This document shows positions 1-10,829 of a DNA stretch of 64,000 bases, piece after piece. A program made the translations under genes and the position numbers. The stretch's first letter is position 1. The number at the start of each line of letters is the position of its first letter. The notes under the pieces were generated by a model. It did not search any database, was not told the origin of the DNA, and saw only the letters and a program-made list of their open reading frames with translations. This stretch comes from Hydractinia symbiolongicarpus (lineage: Eukaryota; Cnidaria; Hydrozoa; Anthoathecata; Hydractiniidae), in the NCBI RefSeq assembly GCF_029227915.1, contig NC_079886.1, positions 13,261,001 to 13,325,000 on the forward strand, in the 5' to 3' direction.

Positions 1-205
1 GAGCTCCACGATTTTTATAACCAGTATAATTTAATATTTTCTCTTCTTAAAAAAGTCTTTTATTAAAGTCAATTTGTTTGTTTCAGGTTTTATCAAGTTA
101 AAAAAAGCATATTCGTAGTTTTTGCTTGGTGTATACTTTTTCGTCATGGAAGCGATAGTATTTTTACGAAATATCATTTATCTAGAAAAGTTAAATTTGT
201 CTGCT

Positions 206-1135
206 CCGATGAAATGTTTTTTAAGATTGCATTTTAAAAGTTCAAAACGAAAAGCGGCGATAGAAATGTTTTTTAAGATCGCATTTTAAAAGTTTAAAAA
301 CGAAAAGCGGCGATAGAAATGCTCTTTTAGATCGCATTTTAAAAGTTTATAAGCGAAATGCAACGATAGAAATGTTTTTTTAGATCGCATTTTAAAAGTT
401 TAAAAACAAAAAGCGATGATAGAAATGTTTTTTTAAATCGCATTTTAAAAGTTTATAAGCGAAAAGCGACGATAGAAATGTTTTTTTAGATCGCATTTTA
501 AAAGTTCAAAAATGAAAAGCGGCGATAGAAATGCTCTTTTAGATTGCATTCTAAAAGTTTATAAGCAAAATGCGCAATAGAAATGTTTTTTTTAGATCGC
601 ATTTTAAAAGTTTATAAGCGAAAAGCGGCGATAGAAATGTTTTTTTAGATCGCATTTTAAAAGTTTAAAAACGAAAAGCGGCGATAGAAATGCTCTTTTA
701 GATCGCATTTTAAAAGTTTATAAGCGAAATGCAACGATAGAAATGTTTTTTTAGATCGCATTTTAAAAGTTTAAAAACAAAAAGCGATGATAGAAATGTT
801 TTTTTAAATCGCATTTTAAAAGTTTATAAGCGAAAAGCGACGATAGAAATGTTTTTTTAGATCGCATTTTAAAAGTTCAAAAATGAAAAGCGGCGATAGA
901 AATGCTCTTTTAGATTGCATTCTAAAAGTTTATAAGCAAAATGCGCAATAGAAATGTTTTTTTTAGATCGCATTTTAAAAGTTTATAAGCGAAAAGCGGC
1001 GATAGAAATGTTTTTTTAGATCGCATTTTAAAAGTTAATAAGCGAAAAGCGAAGATAAAAATGTTTTTTTAGATAGCATTTTAAAAGTTTATAGACAAAA
1101 AGCGGCGATAGAAATGTTTTTTTACATCGCATTTT
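206..1135. repeat. 53-bp minisatellite with 371-bp higher-order period
   Basis: About 17 tandem units of roughly 53 bp, each with a core like GATAGAAATG, a T-run, GATCGCATTTTAAAAG and a short GC-richer stretch ending in AAAGCGGC. Unit starts fall at 261, 314, 367, 420, 473, 526, 578 and 632. Variant units recur in the same order 371 bp later (for example the variant at 354-367 recurs at 725-738), so seven-unit blocks were duplicated as a whole. Two units of the same family occur near 62.78-62.89 kb inside a Tc1-like element. Confidence 0.93.
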
Positions 1136-1562
1136 GATTCACGAACGATTAAAATCTATTATGTAGCTAGCTTTATGACAACGAATTAAAACGTGTTAAT
1201 TAATTTTTTTGCCGTCGGTTTTTTGATTTAATTGATAAACTAACGGTCTTTGTTGTTTTACAATAGAAGTTATCTATCGTAGAAGCCACGATGTGATATT
1301 TAATTTTCGTTCGTGTAGTCCTCGAAACATGATCGTGAGGTCCATGATTGTTAAAAAAATGCGCATTGTGGACTATCGTGGTTCGTGCGTAACATGAAAT
1401 AAACACAAACCACGATGTTAACAAACCTTTTCACAGTACTGTATGTATCAACGATAACATGCCAACTCAATTCGTTCTTCAAGATAATGTGAATGGTTTG
1501 GTAGAAATGATGCTGATGATGTTTCGTCAGGATTTTAAATACATTGGCTGGAGAACCAATCA
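1136..1562. other. Unassigned AT-rich spacer
   Basis: No convincing coding region, RNA gene or transposon end is visible between the minisatellite and the BEL/Pao fragment. Short ORFs here have no recognisable family features. A 5' LTR for the neighbouring retroelement was looked for and not recognised. Confidence 0.5.
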
Positions 1563-1565
1563 TTG

Positions 1566-2364
1566 CAAGATCGAAAATTTCTAAAGCTGATGGATCAAAA
1601 CGTAAAATTGGTAGATGGACATTCTCAACTTCCGTTGCCATTCAAAGATCCTATGTGTAAAGTTTCAAATAATAAAAGTCAAGCCATTAAACGAGCCCAT
1701 AGCCTGAAGCGAAAGCTTCAACAGAATCAGTGGATGAATGATGACTATTGCACATTTATGAAAACCATCCTCGATAAAGGATTTGCACAGAGAGCATATT
1801 GTTCTTGTGAGAAGGGAACAACTTGGTACTTGCCACACCATGGGGTGTACCACCCAAGAAAGCCAAATAAAATCAAAGTTGTATTCGACTGTAGTGCTCT
1901 ATATGGTGGTGTATCCCTTTACTCTCTTCTCTTACAAGGTCCTGACTTGGTGAGTTTTCACAAGATTTAGAGAAGAGCAAGTGACAGTTGCTGGTGACAT
2001 AGAGAGTATGTTCTACCAAGTCAAAGTACCAGACAAACAAAGAAACATGCTACGCTTTGTTTGGTGGCCGGAAGGTAACCTTGATGCCGAATTGCAAGAA
2101 TATCAAATTTGTGTACATGTATTTGGAGGCACACATTCTCCAAGTACTTGCAATTATGCTTTAAGGAAAACTGCTTATGACAACATCCATAAATATGGTG
2201 AAGAAGCTGCTTTAACCCTGATAAGAAATTTTTACGTCGACAATATGTTGAAATCTTCATTAAATGCCTTGTCGACTTTACGCCTTATTGAGAAAGTAAA
2301 AAAAATGTGTGCTGCTGGTGGCTTTCGTTTGACCAAGTTTGTAAGTAGCTCAAGGAAGTATTAG
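1566..2364 (+). pseudogene. BEL/Pao reverse transcriptase fragment
   Basis: The N-terminal part contains the linker typical of Pao polymerases (LVDGHSQLPLPFKD, then RAHSLKRKL) and the RT fingers (KIKVVFDCSA). A stop near 1968 separates this from the palm, where GDIESMFYQVKV gives the first catalytic aspartate. The usual YVDD box reads YVDN (NFYVDNMLKS) at about 2233-2262, so one metal-binding aspartate is lost. Homology ends near 2350 in a frame change. The family call is firm; the enzyme cannot be active. Confidence 0.88.
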
Positions 2365-2550
2365 AAGGTATTCCAACGGAAGAAAGGACGAAAGATGTCA
2401 AAGACCTAAATTTCAATGCTCAAACCCTCCCAATTGAAAGAGCCCTTAGCGTCAGTTGGTGTGTTGAAACAGACTCGTTTTTCTTCCGAATTATGATGAA
2501 GGACAATCGACTGACGTGAAGAGGTATTCTATCATCAATTAGTTCTGTGT

Positions 2551-3216
2551 ATGACCCTCTTGGATTCGGAGCTCCATTTCTTTTACCAGCCAAGCAACTC
2601 CTACAACAACTTTGCAGTTAACGAAAGGATTGGGATGATGATCTCTCAACAACAACAAGCAATATGGGAACAATGGAGGAATTCTTTACCTCTGCTGAAA
2701 GACATAAGACAATGTTGCATTGTTCTGAAATGTTTTGGTAAAGTTTGTGATATTTCACTTCACCATTTCTCTGATGCTTCCACAAGTGGGTATGGGCAAG
2801 TATCGTATCTTCGACAAGTGAATGATGTCACACCATTAAAACCAATTACTGTCCCACGTCTCGAGTTATCTGCAGCTAACACATCAACCAAAGTAGCTAC
2901 GCAGCTTAAAAGGGAGCTCAATATTAATCTATCGTCTGAAGTTTTCTGGACAGATAGCAAAGTTGTGTTAGGCTATATAACAAATCAATCAAGGAAGTTT
3001 CATTTGTTCGTGGCTAATAGAGTACAGGCTATTCATGAAGCTTCCAGTGTTGAACAATGGCGCTACGTTCCGTCTTCTCAAAATCCTGCTGACGATGCAT
3101 CACATAATCAAACAGTCTTCAACTTTATAAAAAACAACCGTTGGTTATCTGGACCAAAATTCCTACTCCAATCTTCAGTCAAAAGGACTACAGGTGAAAC
3201 CTTCGCAGTTCAGTGA
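2551..3216 (+). pseudogene. BEL/Pao RNase-H-like domain fragment
   Basis: This 221-residue open stretch carries the Pao pattern after the RT: HHFSDASTSGYGQVSYLR, PRLELSAANTSTKVA and VFWTDSKVVLGYI, ending with the tether region VEQWRYVPSSQNPADDASH. The acidic residues expected of an RNase-H fold (D in FSDAS, E in RLELSA, D in WTDSK) are present. It is out of frame with the upstream RT piece. The first residues match nothing recognised, so the true domain probably starts near 2640. Confidence 0.86.
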
Positions 3217-3413
3217 CGACATGGAAGTTAAGAAAGTGAAAGTAAATGCAACTACTTTAAAAAAGGACCTGCCAAATAAAGGACTGAAAACCATCTCAGA
3301 AGATGAAAACGATCCATTCCAGAAGCTTTTCGAAAGGGTTTCCAGTTGGTATTGTCTGAAACGGATCATTGCTACCATTTTGACATGGATATATAAGAAG
3401 AAGAAAAATTGAC

Positions 3414-4451
3414 GTGAGTGTCCTTGAGAAGGCTGAACTGGCCATCGTCAGGCTTGTTCAAAGAAGAGCATTCAAGACGGAATTGACATGCCTGCTAGAA
3501 AACAAAAGGAAACGAAGCCAAGGTTCTCTTTCTCGCTTGAGCCCATTCGTTGATGAAGATTCTATCATACGCGTCGGTGGGCGAATTGGAAAATTGTCAA
3601 GTCTGGATTGAAGGATAAAGCATCCCAAAATTTTGCCAAAAAAGCATCCTATTACAGAATTGGTGATACTGTATCACCACAAGAAGGTGCAACATGGTGG
3701 TCGAGATGCAACGTTAAACGAGATACAACAGAGAGGTATCATGATTGTTAATGCAAGTTCACGTGTTCGAAACGAAATCTTCAAGTGTGTTACGTGCAGG
3801 AAGCTTAGAGGACGATTCGGTGAACAAAGAATGGCAGACTTACCATCAGAGCGATGTTCGGAAGCTGCTCCTTTCACGTATTCAGGAGTGGACATGTTCT
3901 GCCCATTTTTGATCAAAGAAGGAAGAAAGGAACTTAAGCGCTATCTCGAGACAGATTCTTTCATCATGGCCCTCCGCCGTTTTATTAATAGAAGAGGGGG
4001 TGTACGTCCATTACGATCTGACAACGGGACGAATTTTGTTGGTGTTTCAGCAGAACTGAAAAAAGCCGTTAAAGAAATGGACCAATAGAAGATTGCTGAA
4101 TTTCTTTAACACTTTAACACTCCTACTGCAAGCCACATGGGTGGTGTCTGGGAACGACAAATAAGATATTGTCGTTCCATTTTATCGTCACCACAGTCAT
4201 AGTTTAATGATGAATGCTTTCGAACCGTTCTAACAGAAGTGGAAGCGATAGTTAATAGCAGACCTTTGTCTGTAGAAACTATTAATGACAGTGACACTCT
4301 TATTCCCCTTACCCCTAATCTTTTACTGACAATGAAGTCTAAGATTGCCATGGCACCACCTGAGGAATTTAACAAAAACAACATGTACAGTAGACGATGG
4401 AGAAGAGTCCAGCATCTGCTCAATGAGTTTTGGAGCAGAAAAGAGCTTTAG
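3414..4451 (+). pseudogene. BEL/Pao integrase fragment
   Basis: An H2C2-type zinc finger is visible (HHKKVQHGGRDATLNEI then CVTCRKLRG). The core follows with YSGVDMFCPF (first catalytic D) and PLRSDNGTNFVG (second). A frame shift near 4087 separates the last catalytic part, seen in another frame around 4129-4160 ([11 protein letters not shown]), then VEAIVNSRPLSV and PLTPNLLL near the C terminus. Part of the core between GRKELKRY and RRFINRRGG is missing. The copy is inactive. Confidence 0.87.
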
Positions 4452-4885
4452 GCAGAAAAATATATAACCTAGCCTAATTTGCAGTTGAAAGAGCTAGTTA
4501 TAGGCAAATAGTTAATTTTTGAATGGGTTTCTTTGACTACTGTAATGTGTTGTTTAATGCGTGTACATGTCCATTTTTCTCAATGCAAAATTGAAAATTT
4601 AACTAGCTCGTTAGCTAGCTAGCATAGCCTCCCTGGATGACGTCGCGGCAGTTGAGTGCCTTACTTTTCACCACAACAAACGTTTACAGACATTATACAC
4701 GAAGTATATATACAAACAAAACGGTATAGGAAAGTTATAAATTTAACCTACCGGGTCGTTTCCTTTCTGTGCCAGAGTGGAAAATGTTGGTTTCTCCAGA
4801 TTAATTGATTTTAGAGTGTTACTAATGTTTTGTGATACTTCAGACGCCATATTTGTTTTGGAGTGTATATTCTGCCCGCGGAACA
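4452..4885. other. Unassigned spacer
   Basis: No gene or transposon end is clear. TAGCTAGC-type runs occur around 4605-4625, and a TGACGTCG sequence around 4637 resembles a CRE-like site, but nothing nearby supports a promoter. It ends at the Ginger-type terminal fragment. Confidence 0.4.
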
Positions 4886-4988
4886 GTAGTCGTGCTCCAC
4901 CCAAAGTAGGGCGGCTGCCCAAAGTTGGGCATTTTCAAATGATAACCTAAGTAAGGCAAGACTATCCACAGTAGCAAAGCACATTCTT
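4886..4988 (+). mobile_element. Terminal fragment of a Ginger-type element (same family as 57.1 kb)
   Basis: The sequence GTGCTCCACCCAAAGTAGGG and the next 80 bases match, in inverted orientation, the transposon end at about 57,020-57,107. The continuation of that end (reverse complement of about 56,840-56,990) is found at about 12,320-12,470, so the fragment was split by the insertion lying between. A TTCTT motif flanks both break points (4984-4988 and 12318-12322) and may be a target duplication; this last point is an inference. Confidence 0.72.
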
Positions 4989-5419
4989 TGAATTTCCGCG
5001 CCCGAAGGCATAGGAAATTCTTTAACTCTTTCTATACCGCCCCAGCTAAAATCAGTCCTGTGGGACTGATGACTTCAAAATCGAATTGTGAAACAACCAC
5101 TGGTCGTCTCGCAGGCTATAAAAGCTCAAAATACGGCTTTTGAATCAGCCAATCAGATTCAAGTATTTTCGTTTCCGTGTGAGTTGTAGATTCGGGCCAG
5201 CTGTTCCGTACGAAATTGACCCGTTGTACGAGGTTGGTCACTTTTCGCGCTTGTACGAAGATGGGCAATTTTGTACGAAAATGGGCATTACAATTGCTGT
5301 ACAAAAATTAGGCAACGAATAATTTGGTTTAGAAATGAATATCTAAACATTGTTAATTACATTCAGTAAACATGATAATATCTTAAATATTCTCTGAACG
5401 TTAATTTTTGACAATTATC

Positions 5420-6203
5420 TGATGATTGTACCAACATCGTACAACTTAAATAACTGTGTACGAGGTTGGGCCTACTTCACTTCTTCTACTTAACTTGAAT
5501 TTTTTTGATCCATACCAACTTCGTACAACTTAAATAACTGTGTACGAGGTTGGGCCTACTTCACTTCTTTTACTTAACTTGGATTTTTTTATCCATACCA
5601 ACTTCGTACAACTTAAATAACTGTGTACGAGGTTGGGCCTACTTCACTTCTTCTACTTAACTTGAATTTTTTTATCCATACCAACTTCGTACAACTTAAA
5701 TAACTGTGTACGAGATTGGGCCTACTTCACTTCTTCTACTTAAGTTGAATTGTTTTTAACCATACCAACTTCGTACAACTTAAATAACTGTGTACGAGAT
5801 TGGGCCAACGTCACTTCTTCTACTTAAGTTGAATTTTTTTTTAACCATACCAACTTCGTACAACTTAAATAACTGTGTACGAGGTTGGGCCTACTTCACT
5901 TCTTCTACTTAACTTGAATTTTTTTTATCCATACCAACTTCGTACAACTTAAATAACTGTGTACGAGGTTGGGCCTACTTCACTTCTTCTACTTAACTTG
6001 AATTTTTTTTATCCATACCAACTTCGTACAACTTAAATAACTGTGTACGAGGTTGGGCCTACTTCACTTCTTCTACTTAACTTGAATTTTTTTAACCATA
6101 CCAACTTCGTACAACTTAAATAACTGTGTACGAGGTTGGGCCTACTTCACTTCTTCTACTTAACTTGAATTTTTTTAACCATACCAACTTCGTACAACTT
6201 AAA
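5420..6203. repeat. 84-bp tandem array derived from the Ginger-type terminal motif
   Basis: Nine head-to-tail units of 83-85 bp; the shared TAACTGTGTACGAGG phrase starts at 5451, 5535, 5618, 5701, 5785, 5870, 5954, 6038 and 6121. Each unit contains TGTACGAGGTTGGGC and, in opposite orientation, CCAACTTCGTACA, which are the motifs at the transposon's own termini. The array lies just inside the left end of the element, 3' of its minus-strand genes. Confidence 0.94.
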
Positions 6204-6204
6204 A

Positions 6205-6640
6205 CACCAAGAAACAGATGAAGACTACCATATATTATCATTATGGTCTTTACATCGCTTTTTTTATTTACTCTATCAATAATTTGTACCAACAAAAACT
6301 GAATGCGGGTTAACGATAATCTCCCTGTATCAAATTCGCATGGGTACTTCATCCGAATGTAATTGGTGATGACTCCAGTTGGCTCTGCAATGTCCGAATG
6401 ACGCATCAGTTTGTGATAAAATTGAGGATGTTTTTTCGCCAGTATTTCGTTATAAAATGCTTGATACTTGCTACCAGAACGTTTAATCAGAAGTAGTGGA
6501 TTTACTTCAGGCAGCTTCGATTGTTGTACCAGGTAGTCCAGGGTACCGTTTTTGTATAATACTGGCAATAACTCTCTCCTCCATTGCCTCTCCCTTTCTT
6601 CTTCGTCTTCTACTTCTTTCTCTATTAAAGGAAAGTTATC
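6205..6640 (-). CDS. Unrecognised ORF in the Ginger-type element
   Basis: An open frame enters from a charged stretch (EVEDEEERERQWRREL) near 6640 and runs to about 6205, including LPEVNPLLLIKR, KHPQFYHKLMRH and PCEFDTGRLSLTR. I do not recognise a family. It lies between the transposase C-terminal exon and the tandem array, on the same strand as the transposase, so it may be a second element-encoded protein or a distal exon. Splice sites were not resolved. Residues predicted beyond 6205 toward the array are probably not coding. Confidence 0.4.
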
Positions 6641-6998
6641 GTTGTATAACTATCTCATTATTATTATGAAATTGTTTGCGATCAGGCTTATAATTAATTT
6701 TTAAATACCTGCTTCTCTTTGTTGTTGACGCTGCTGGAAATCTGGAATATAAGTTAAAAAAGAAAACTCATAGTACATGTTAATTATACAATTTTGTGCA
6801 GGAACTCAGGGAAGCTTTACTGACCTTTTTTTGCAATATGTAAACATAGATCGCACAACCAGTCCCCTAATGGTTTTACAGCCAATTTGCAGCATTTAAA
6901 ATGACACTAGACAAGACAGCGATCGCATGCAATTGATCTTCCTTTTCCAATTTTTCGTCTGCAATGATTTATTATTATATTTATATTTATATTTATTA

Positions 6999-7508
6999 TT
7001 ATATTTCATCAACCGAAGGATACTTACATCTTACTGGTTGAGGGTACAGCTGCAACGCGGATGCCGTGTAACGCCGTTGAATTGTGCCTTCACTACAGAG
7101 GAGTTTATATGTTGGTTGGTTACCACCTGATTTGTGTACAATCACACATGGCAATCTTTTTAAATCCGAAGATGTTCTAAGACCTTTTGGAATTGTCAAA
7201 GAAACATTATCCCCTTCCAGGAAATCAGCAACTTTAATTCTTTTTCCATTGCTGTACATTCTACGCATCATTTCTGCGTTTCTTACACCCTCCTCCACAA
7301 CATTTTGTCTGAGTTTTTGTCTTTTTGGACATGTTGTTTCAAACTCATCTTCCGAACAATCCGATAATTTTCTTGTACTTGGGTGCTTTAAAAAATCCAC
7401 AGTTTCAGCATTTTCAAAATCTTGTGCACCATTTTCTTCCAATTCTTCTATGATATCTTGAACAATATCCTCTTTCACTGACCGTACACTTGAAGAAATT
7501 TGACCCAA
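6999..7508 (-). CDS. Ginger-type transposase C-terminal region
   Basis: A 169-residue open frame begins with a polar acidic segment (EELEENGAQDFENAE) and contains the SH3-like C-terminal domain typical of KRBA2/Ginger proteins: VADFLEGDNVSLTIPK, LPCVIVHKSGGN, YKLLCSEGTI and RYTASALQLYP. It ends with KYPSVDEI. It follows the integrase core on the same strand, with a frame disturbance between them near 7510-7690. It is probably the last coding part of the transposase. Confidence 0.68.
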   Translation of the reverse strand: MGQISSSVRSVKEDIVQDIIEELEENGAQDFENAETVDFLKHPSTRKLSDCSEDEFETTCPKRQKLRQNVVEEGVRNAEMMRRMYSNGKRIKVADFLEGDNVSLTIPKGLRTSSDLKRLPCVIVHKSGGNQPTYKLLCSEGTIQRRYTASALQLYPQPVRCKYPSVDEI

Positions 7509-7682
7509 ACCTTTTGGCTCCTGGCCAAGAACAAATTTCGTAAGGTGTTTTTTTCACACTCCTCACCATTGAAGCATTCATGATAACTAAAACAGAAGTA
7601 ATAACGTGAATAAAATAGCTGCAAGATTCAAGAAAAGTTATTTGGAAACACTGCATAATAAGGCTATCGTGACATATAAATA

Positions 7683-8156
7683 TCATTCTTGACCCCAGAG
7701 AGAGCTCTTTGAGATGAATTTGAAGATATTTGGGGACGAGAATGATATAGATAAACTACATTTACATTGAATCTCTGGAAGCCACTCTGACCACGTTGAA
7801 GTTTGGGACTCTTTTTCTCTTGCACTAATCATCACTTGGATGGTGTTATTTCCTTGTTCAACCAAACCTTGAGATTGCGAGTGGCGCGGTTTCCCATGAA
7901 CAAATGACACCTCACCCGGCCATATCACGGCTACAGCATCCATTACGTGATTGATAAATTTGGCACCGTTATCAGAGTGCAAAATCTTTGGTAACCCAAA
8001 AGTCGCTAAAAAACTTCTAAAAAAGTTTGAAGCAAATTCATTTGCTGATTTCCCTTTCATTGGAAATAATATCCTGAATTTGCTAAAATGGTCCACGACA
8101 TGGCCAATGTAGTTGTAATCGGCATCTGGTTTGGATAACATAGCAATCAGATCGAT
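7683..8156 (-). CDS. Ginger-type transposase, integrase catalytic core
   Basis: The exon begins after an acceptor (TTCTTTAG, exon start at 8156) with IDLIAMLSKP, whose D is the first catalytic residue. YNYIGHVVDHFSKF and LPKILHSDNGAKF follow, giving the second D, then KPRHSQSQGLVEQGN, giving the E. All three catalytic residues are therefore present. The reading frame becomes non-homologous after SEWLPEIQ near 7760, so the copy is probably broken there. The retrovirus-like integrase fold is what places the element with Ginger rather than with Tc1 or piggyBac. Confidence 0.82.
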   Translation of the reverse strand: MDLIAMLSKPDADYNYIGHVVDHFSKFRILFPMKGKSANEFASNFFRSFLATFGLPKILHSDNGAKFINHVMDAVAVIWPGEVSFVHGKPRHSQSQGLVEQGNNTIQVMISAREKESQTSTWSEWLPEIQCKCSLSISFSSPNIFKFISKSSLWGQE

Positions 8157-8231
8157 CTAAAGAAAGACATGTATAATGTAACAAAAAAACTACTAACTAG
8201 CACAAACAAAGTGAAAAAGTATTAAAAATAC

Positions 8232-8584
8232 CTGTACACGCTGTAAGAATCCTGTAGTGATAATCGGCTTCAATGGAGCTTTCTTTATTTGACTGGATTT
8301 CAGACAGCAAGTTGTGCAAAGCTTTATATAAGCACCAACAGCGTCTCTAGTAACGTTATCATAGGTGCGTGCTATCTAAAATTGTTAGCAATTAAAAATC
8401 AGTGACACACCCATATTCCGTGGACTCTTACTTTCAAACGAGGTTTGTTCGAAGAATCTAATACCTTTTCAAACGTTTTATGAACCCCTTGGTGACCAAC
8501 TTCTTGGCGGTGTACTCTATTGATAATGTCAAACATCTGTCGGTCTGTTGCTACGCGACGATATTTTCCCAGAGGAGAATCGCC
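8232..8584 (-). CDS. Ginger-type transposase, two HHCC zinc-finger exons
   Basis: Exon 8432-8584 encodes GDSPLGKYRRVATDRQMF and then NRVHRQEVGHQGVHKTFEKV, with the two histidines of an integrase zinc finger. After a 56-bp intron with GTAAG and TTTTAG borders, exon 8232-8375 encodes IARTYDNVTRDAVGAYIKLC and TTCCLK, giving the cysteines. A 75-bp intron leads into the catalytic exon at 8156. All three exons join in phase 0, which supports the splice model. Such tiny introns are frequent in animal Ginger-type elements. Confidence 0.78.
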
Positions 8585-8817
8585 CTAAAATACCGTAAAA
8601 TTATTTGAGTTGGCAATTTTATAAACCTTCTTTCTTAAGAACTTAAGCTCATAAGAACATCTAGACCGAAGCTATCCAAAAATTGAGAACACCATATGAC
8701 CATGCCGAGCCTGAAACAAAATTTCTTAAAAGTAGAAATGTTTATAAAAAAAATAATTGTGACTTTAGTTTTTCCAAAATTAGATATATATATAAAAATG
8801 TTCTTACATCGGGAAAT

Positions 8818-9047
8818 GGAGAGCACAAAACATCCGATAAACCAAGTGTAGGATAACTCATCACTTGGAATTTTTTTCTTCGCAGTTTTCTTTTCATAGC
8901 ACGTGGAACGTTGTCTATTCTTCCACATAGAAAATCTATTATTGTTTTATAAGTCTGTTCGGGCATTATTACGGAATTCCGTTTAGTCCTTTCAACTTCC
9001 AACCATTCCTGAAATTTTTCTTCCATGTATCTCTTTTCAGTCTCCAT
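8818..9047 (-). CDS. Ginger-type transposase, N-terminal exon
   Basis: Starting at a Met codon at 9047, the exon encodes EEKFQEWLEVERTKRNSVIM, then PEQTYKTIIDFLCG, KRKLRRKKFQVMSYPTLGL and SDVLCSPFPD, followed by a GTAAGA donor at 8817. This matches the conserved start of KRBA2/Ginger proteins. The homologous exon of the second family sits at about 55,943-56,210, where EEWLKSEEGKRNGGIM and DYPTLRLHNVLCMP line up with it. The next acceptor (about 8710) leads into a disrupted frame. Confidence 0.72.
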
Positions 9048-9783
9048 TGTGCTGAACATAAAAACACGCGTTAAAAGTTTCAATGTAAATTTAAAATGTG
9101 CGTTCGAAAAAGCACTCGAAAAGGATTCGAAATTTACCTACCTTTTCCTTTATCGAAATAACTTAAAAGGTTAGAAAAAATTATATTGAAATTTTTTGTG
9201 TTCTTCTCCATTCTCACTCAATTATTAACAAAACTATGTTTACAAAAACAGTTTCGTACAAGCCACGCAAAGGCACTGGGGACAAGGGTGATTTACAGGA
9301 TTTTCGCACGAAAATTCAATATAGCATTAGAATTCAAAGGTCACTACCATAAAAACCATGGAAAGGTTAATAAAAGAAATCAATAACAATATCATAACTG
9401 ATGTAACCTTATTTGAATCAAAGAGATCAAATTTATACTTACGAGCACTAGTACCATTTTTCAAAAACATCATTGTTTATTCTCTGTTAATATAAAACAA
9501 AGTATAAATATATATATACATATTAGTATTTTTCCAAAGAGGCATCCAAATCGTAAAACAAATGTCTTTTTTTGCAAATGACTTAAAAGAAAAAAAGATA
9601 TTTCAAAAAAGTTATTATTTTATTATAAAAGTTTCATTTTTTGACGATATTCGCCGCTGTACGAAGATGGTCAGTTTTGTACGAGGATGGTCACTCTCAG
9701 CGCTACGGCAAAAAAGCCCAACTTCGTACAATGAATGACATCGTACGGAACACAGCAACATCACAAACATTCAAAAAACAAAA

Positions 9784-10824
9784 TGGCGAAGGCTGGAAGC
9801 TCAAGGAGAATTTCTCTTGAAGATGCTGTCAATTATATGCTTGAAACTGATGATTCTGACATCGATTCATGTCATGGGGGCCTCAGTAGTGACGAAGAAG
9901 AAAGAATAGATAATGCTTTATTGGGTTACTACTCGGATTGGGATGAAAAGTAAGTGCTTTATCGTCCTTTTTCTGTGCTTATGCGTTTCTCGCTTGGAAC
10001 CTGTCTTGTAATTATTTTATGTAACATACTTGATGTCTACTTTTAAACAGTCTCAATAAAAGGTGATGGTAAGACTTTTCTCAGGGTGATTGCTTCCTTT
10101 TATTTTTAGTGATCCAAATGCTGATGTTGAAAGCAATCTTGTCGGTCGCTCATCACCGCCTCCTTCTTCACCGCCACCGCCGCTGTCCACAAACTCGACT
10201 GAAACGTTGAACAATGAAAGTCAAGTAACTGCTCTAAATTCTGCTGTTTCTCTAACATTCTGTGCCAATAATAATGTTCCTGACCATGCCACAGTCACTA
10301 ATGAGCCCAGTACGAGAATTTCTCGTCGCACGCGCCGTCCTCGAAAACAGGTTATTGATTTGGGGTCAACCGATGATGACTGCGATAACAAAGAAAACAT
10401 TTGCGAGAAACATACCTCTACAAAAAAAGGTAAAAAGAAGCCAGCTAACAAGAAACCAGCCAATAAGAAGCCAGCTAATAAGGAGCCAGTAGCACATAAG
10501 AATACCAAGAGTTATGATGATCCAGATACTCCAAACATTTTGCTTGTTTTTCGAGAGGCTGTTATCAGGCAACTAACCAGTATGGAAGAGTATGCAGATC
10601 CTCCTGTTTACAATAACTTCCAAGCTCCCATTGATAAGAGATATAACACTGAACATATGCCGGTATTCACCGAAGAGAAACGAAATTGTAAAGTCTGTTA
10701 CGCAGAGTTGAAGAAGCAAGTCCGTGTTTACACGAAGTGTTCTGCTCCACAATGTGATGTTTATTTGCACTTTACAAAAGAAAATAATTGTTTTCAGAAG
10801 TGGCATACAACATTCAAACACTAG
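9784..10824 (+). CDS. piggyBac-like two-exon protein lacking the DDE domain
   Basis: Exon 1 (9784-9949) encodes an N terminus with the acidic LSSDEEERID motif common in piggyBac transposases. A 160-bp GT-AG intron (9950-10109) joins it in frame to exon 2 (10110-10824), a Pro-rich segment, a basic stretch with three KKPAN repeats, and a C-terminal Cys/His domain (NCKVC...CSAPQCDVYL...CFQKWHT) matching the piggyBac C-terminal zinc domain. The catalytic DDD domain expected between them is absent. The joined protein is about 290 residues, half a normal transposase. It could be a deletion derivative that still binds DNA. Confidence 0.66.
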
Positions 10825-10829
10825 GAAAA

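Larger units (their letters stand above)
1566..4451 (+). mobile_element. Degenerate BEL/Pao LTR retrotransposon, pol region
   Basis: Pieces of a single pol polyprotein lie in the standard BEL/Pao order: reverse transcriptase, RNase-H-like region, H2C2 zinc finger, integrase core and integrase C terminus. The frame changes several times with internal stops (near 1968, 2362, 3214 and 3610). No gag, protease or LTR was recognised, so this is an internal fragment. It is an old inactive copy. Confidence 0.88.
5203..9752 (-). mobile_element. Ginger/KRBA2-type DNA transposon nested in piggyBac
   Basis: Near-terminal inverted repeats containing TTCCGTACGA and several TGTACGA(A/G)(G/A)TTGG motifs lie at 5203-5290 and 9660-9752. 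Between them, on the minus strand, are exons of an integrase-type transposase: an N-terminal domain, an HHCC zinc finger, a D-D-E core and a C-terminal domain. The gene order and short introns fit the Ginger-like elements related to the vertebrate KRBA2 gene. No clear target duplication was found, so the outer limits are approximate to about 30 bp. Confidence 0.75.

Noticed and set aside
5420-6203. Regularly spaced repeats resembling a CRISPR array
   Set aside because: The units are head-to-tail 84-bp copies without unique spacers, and the context is a eukaryotic transposon.
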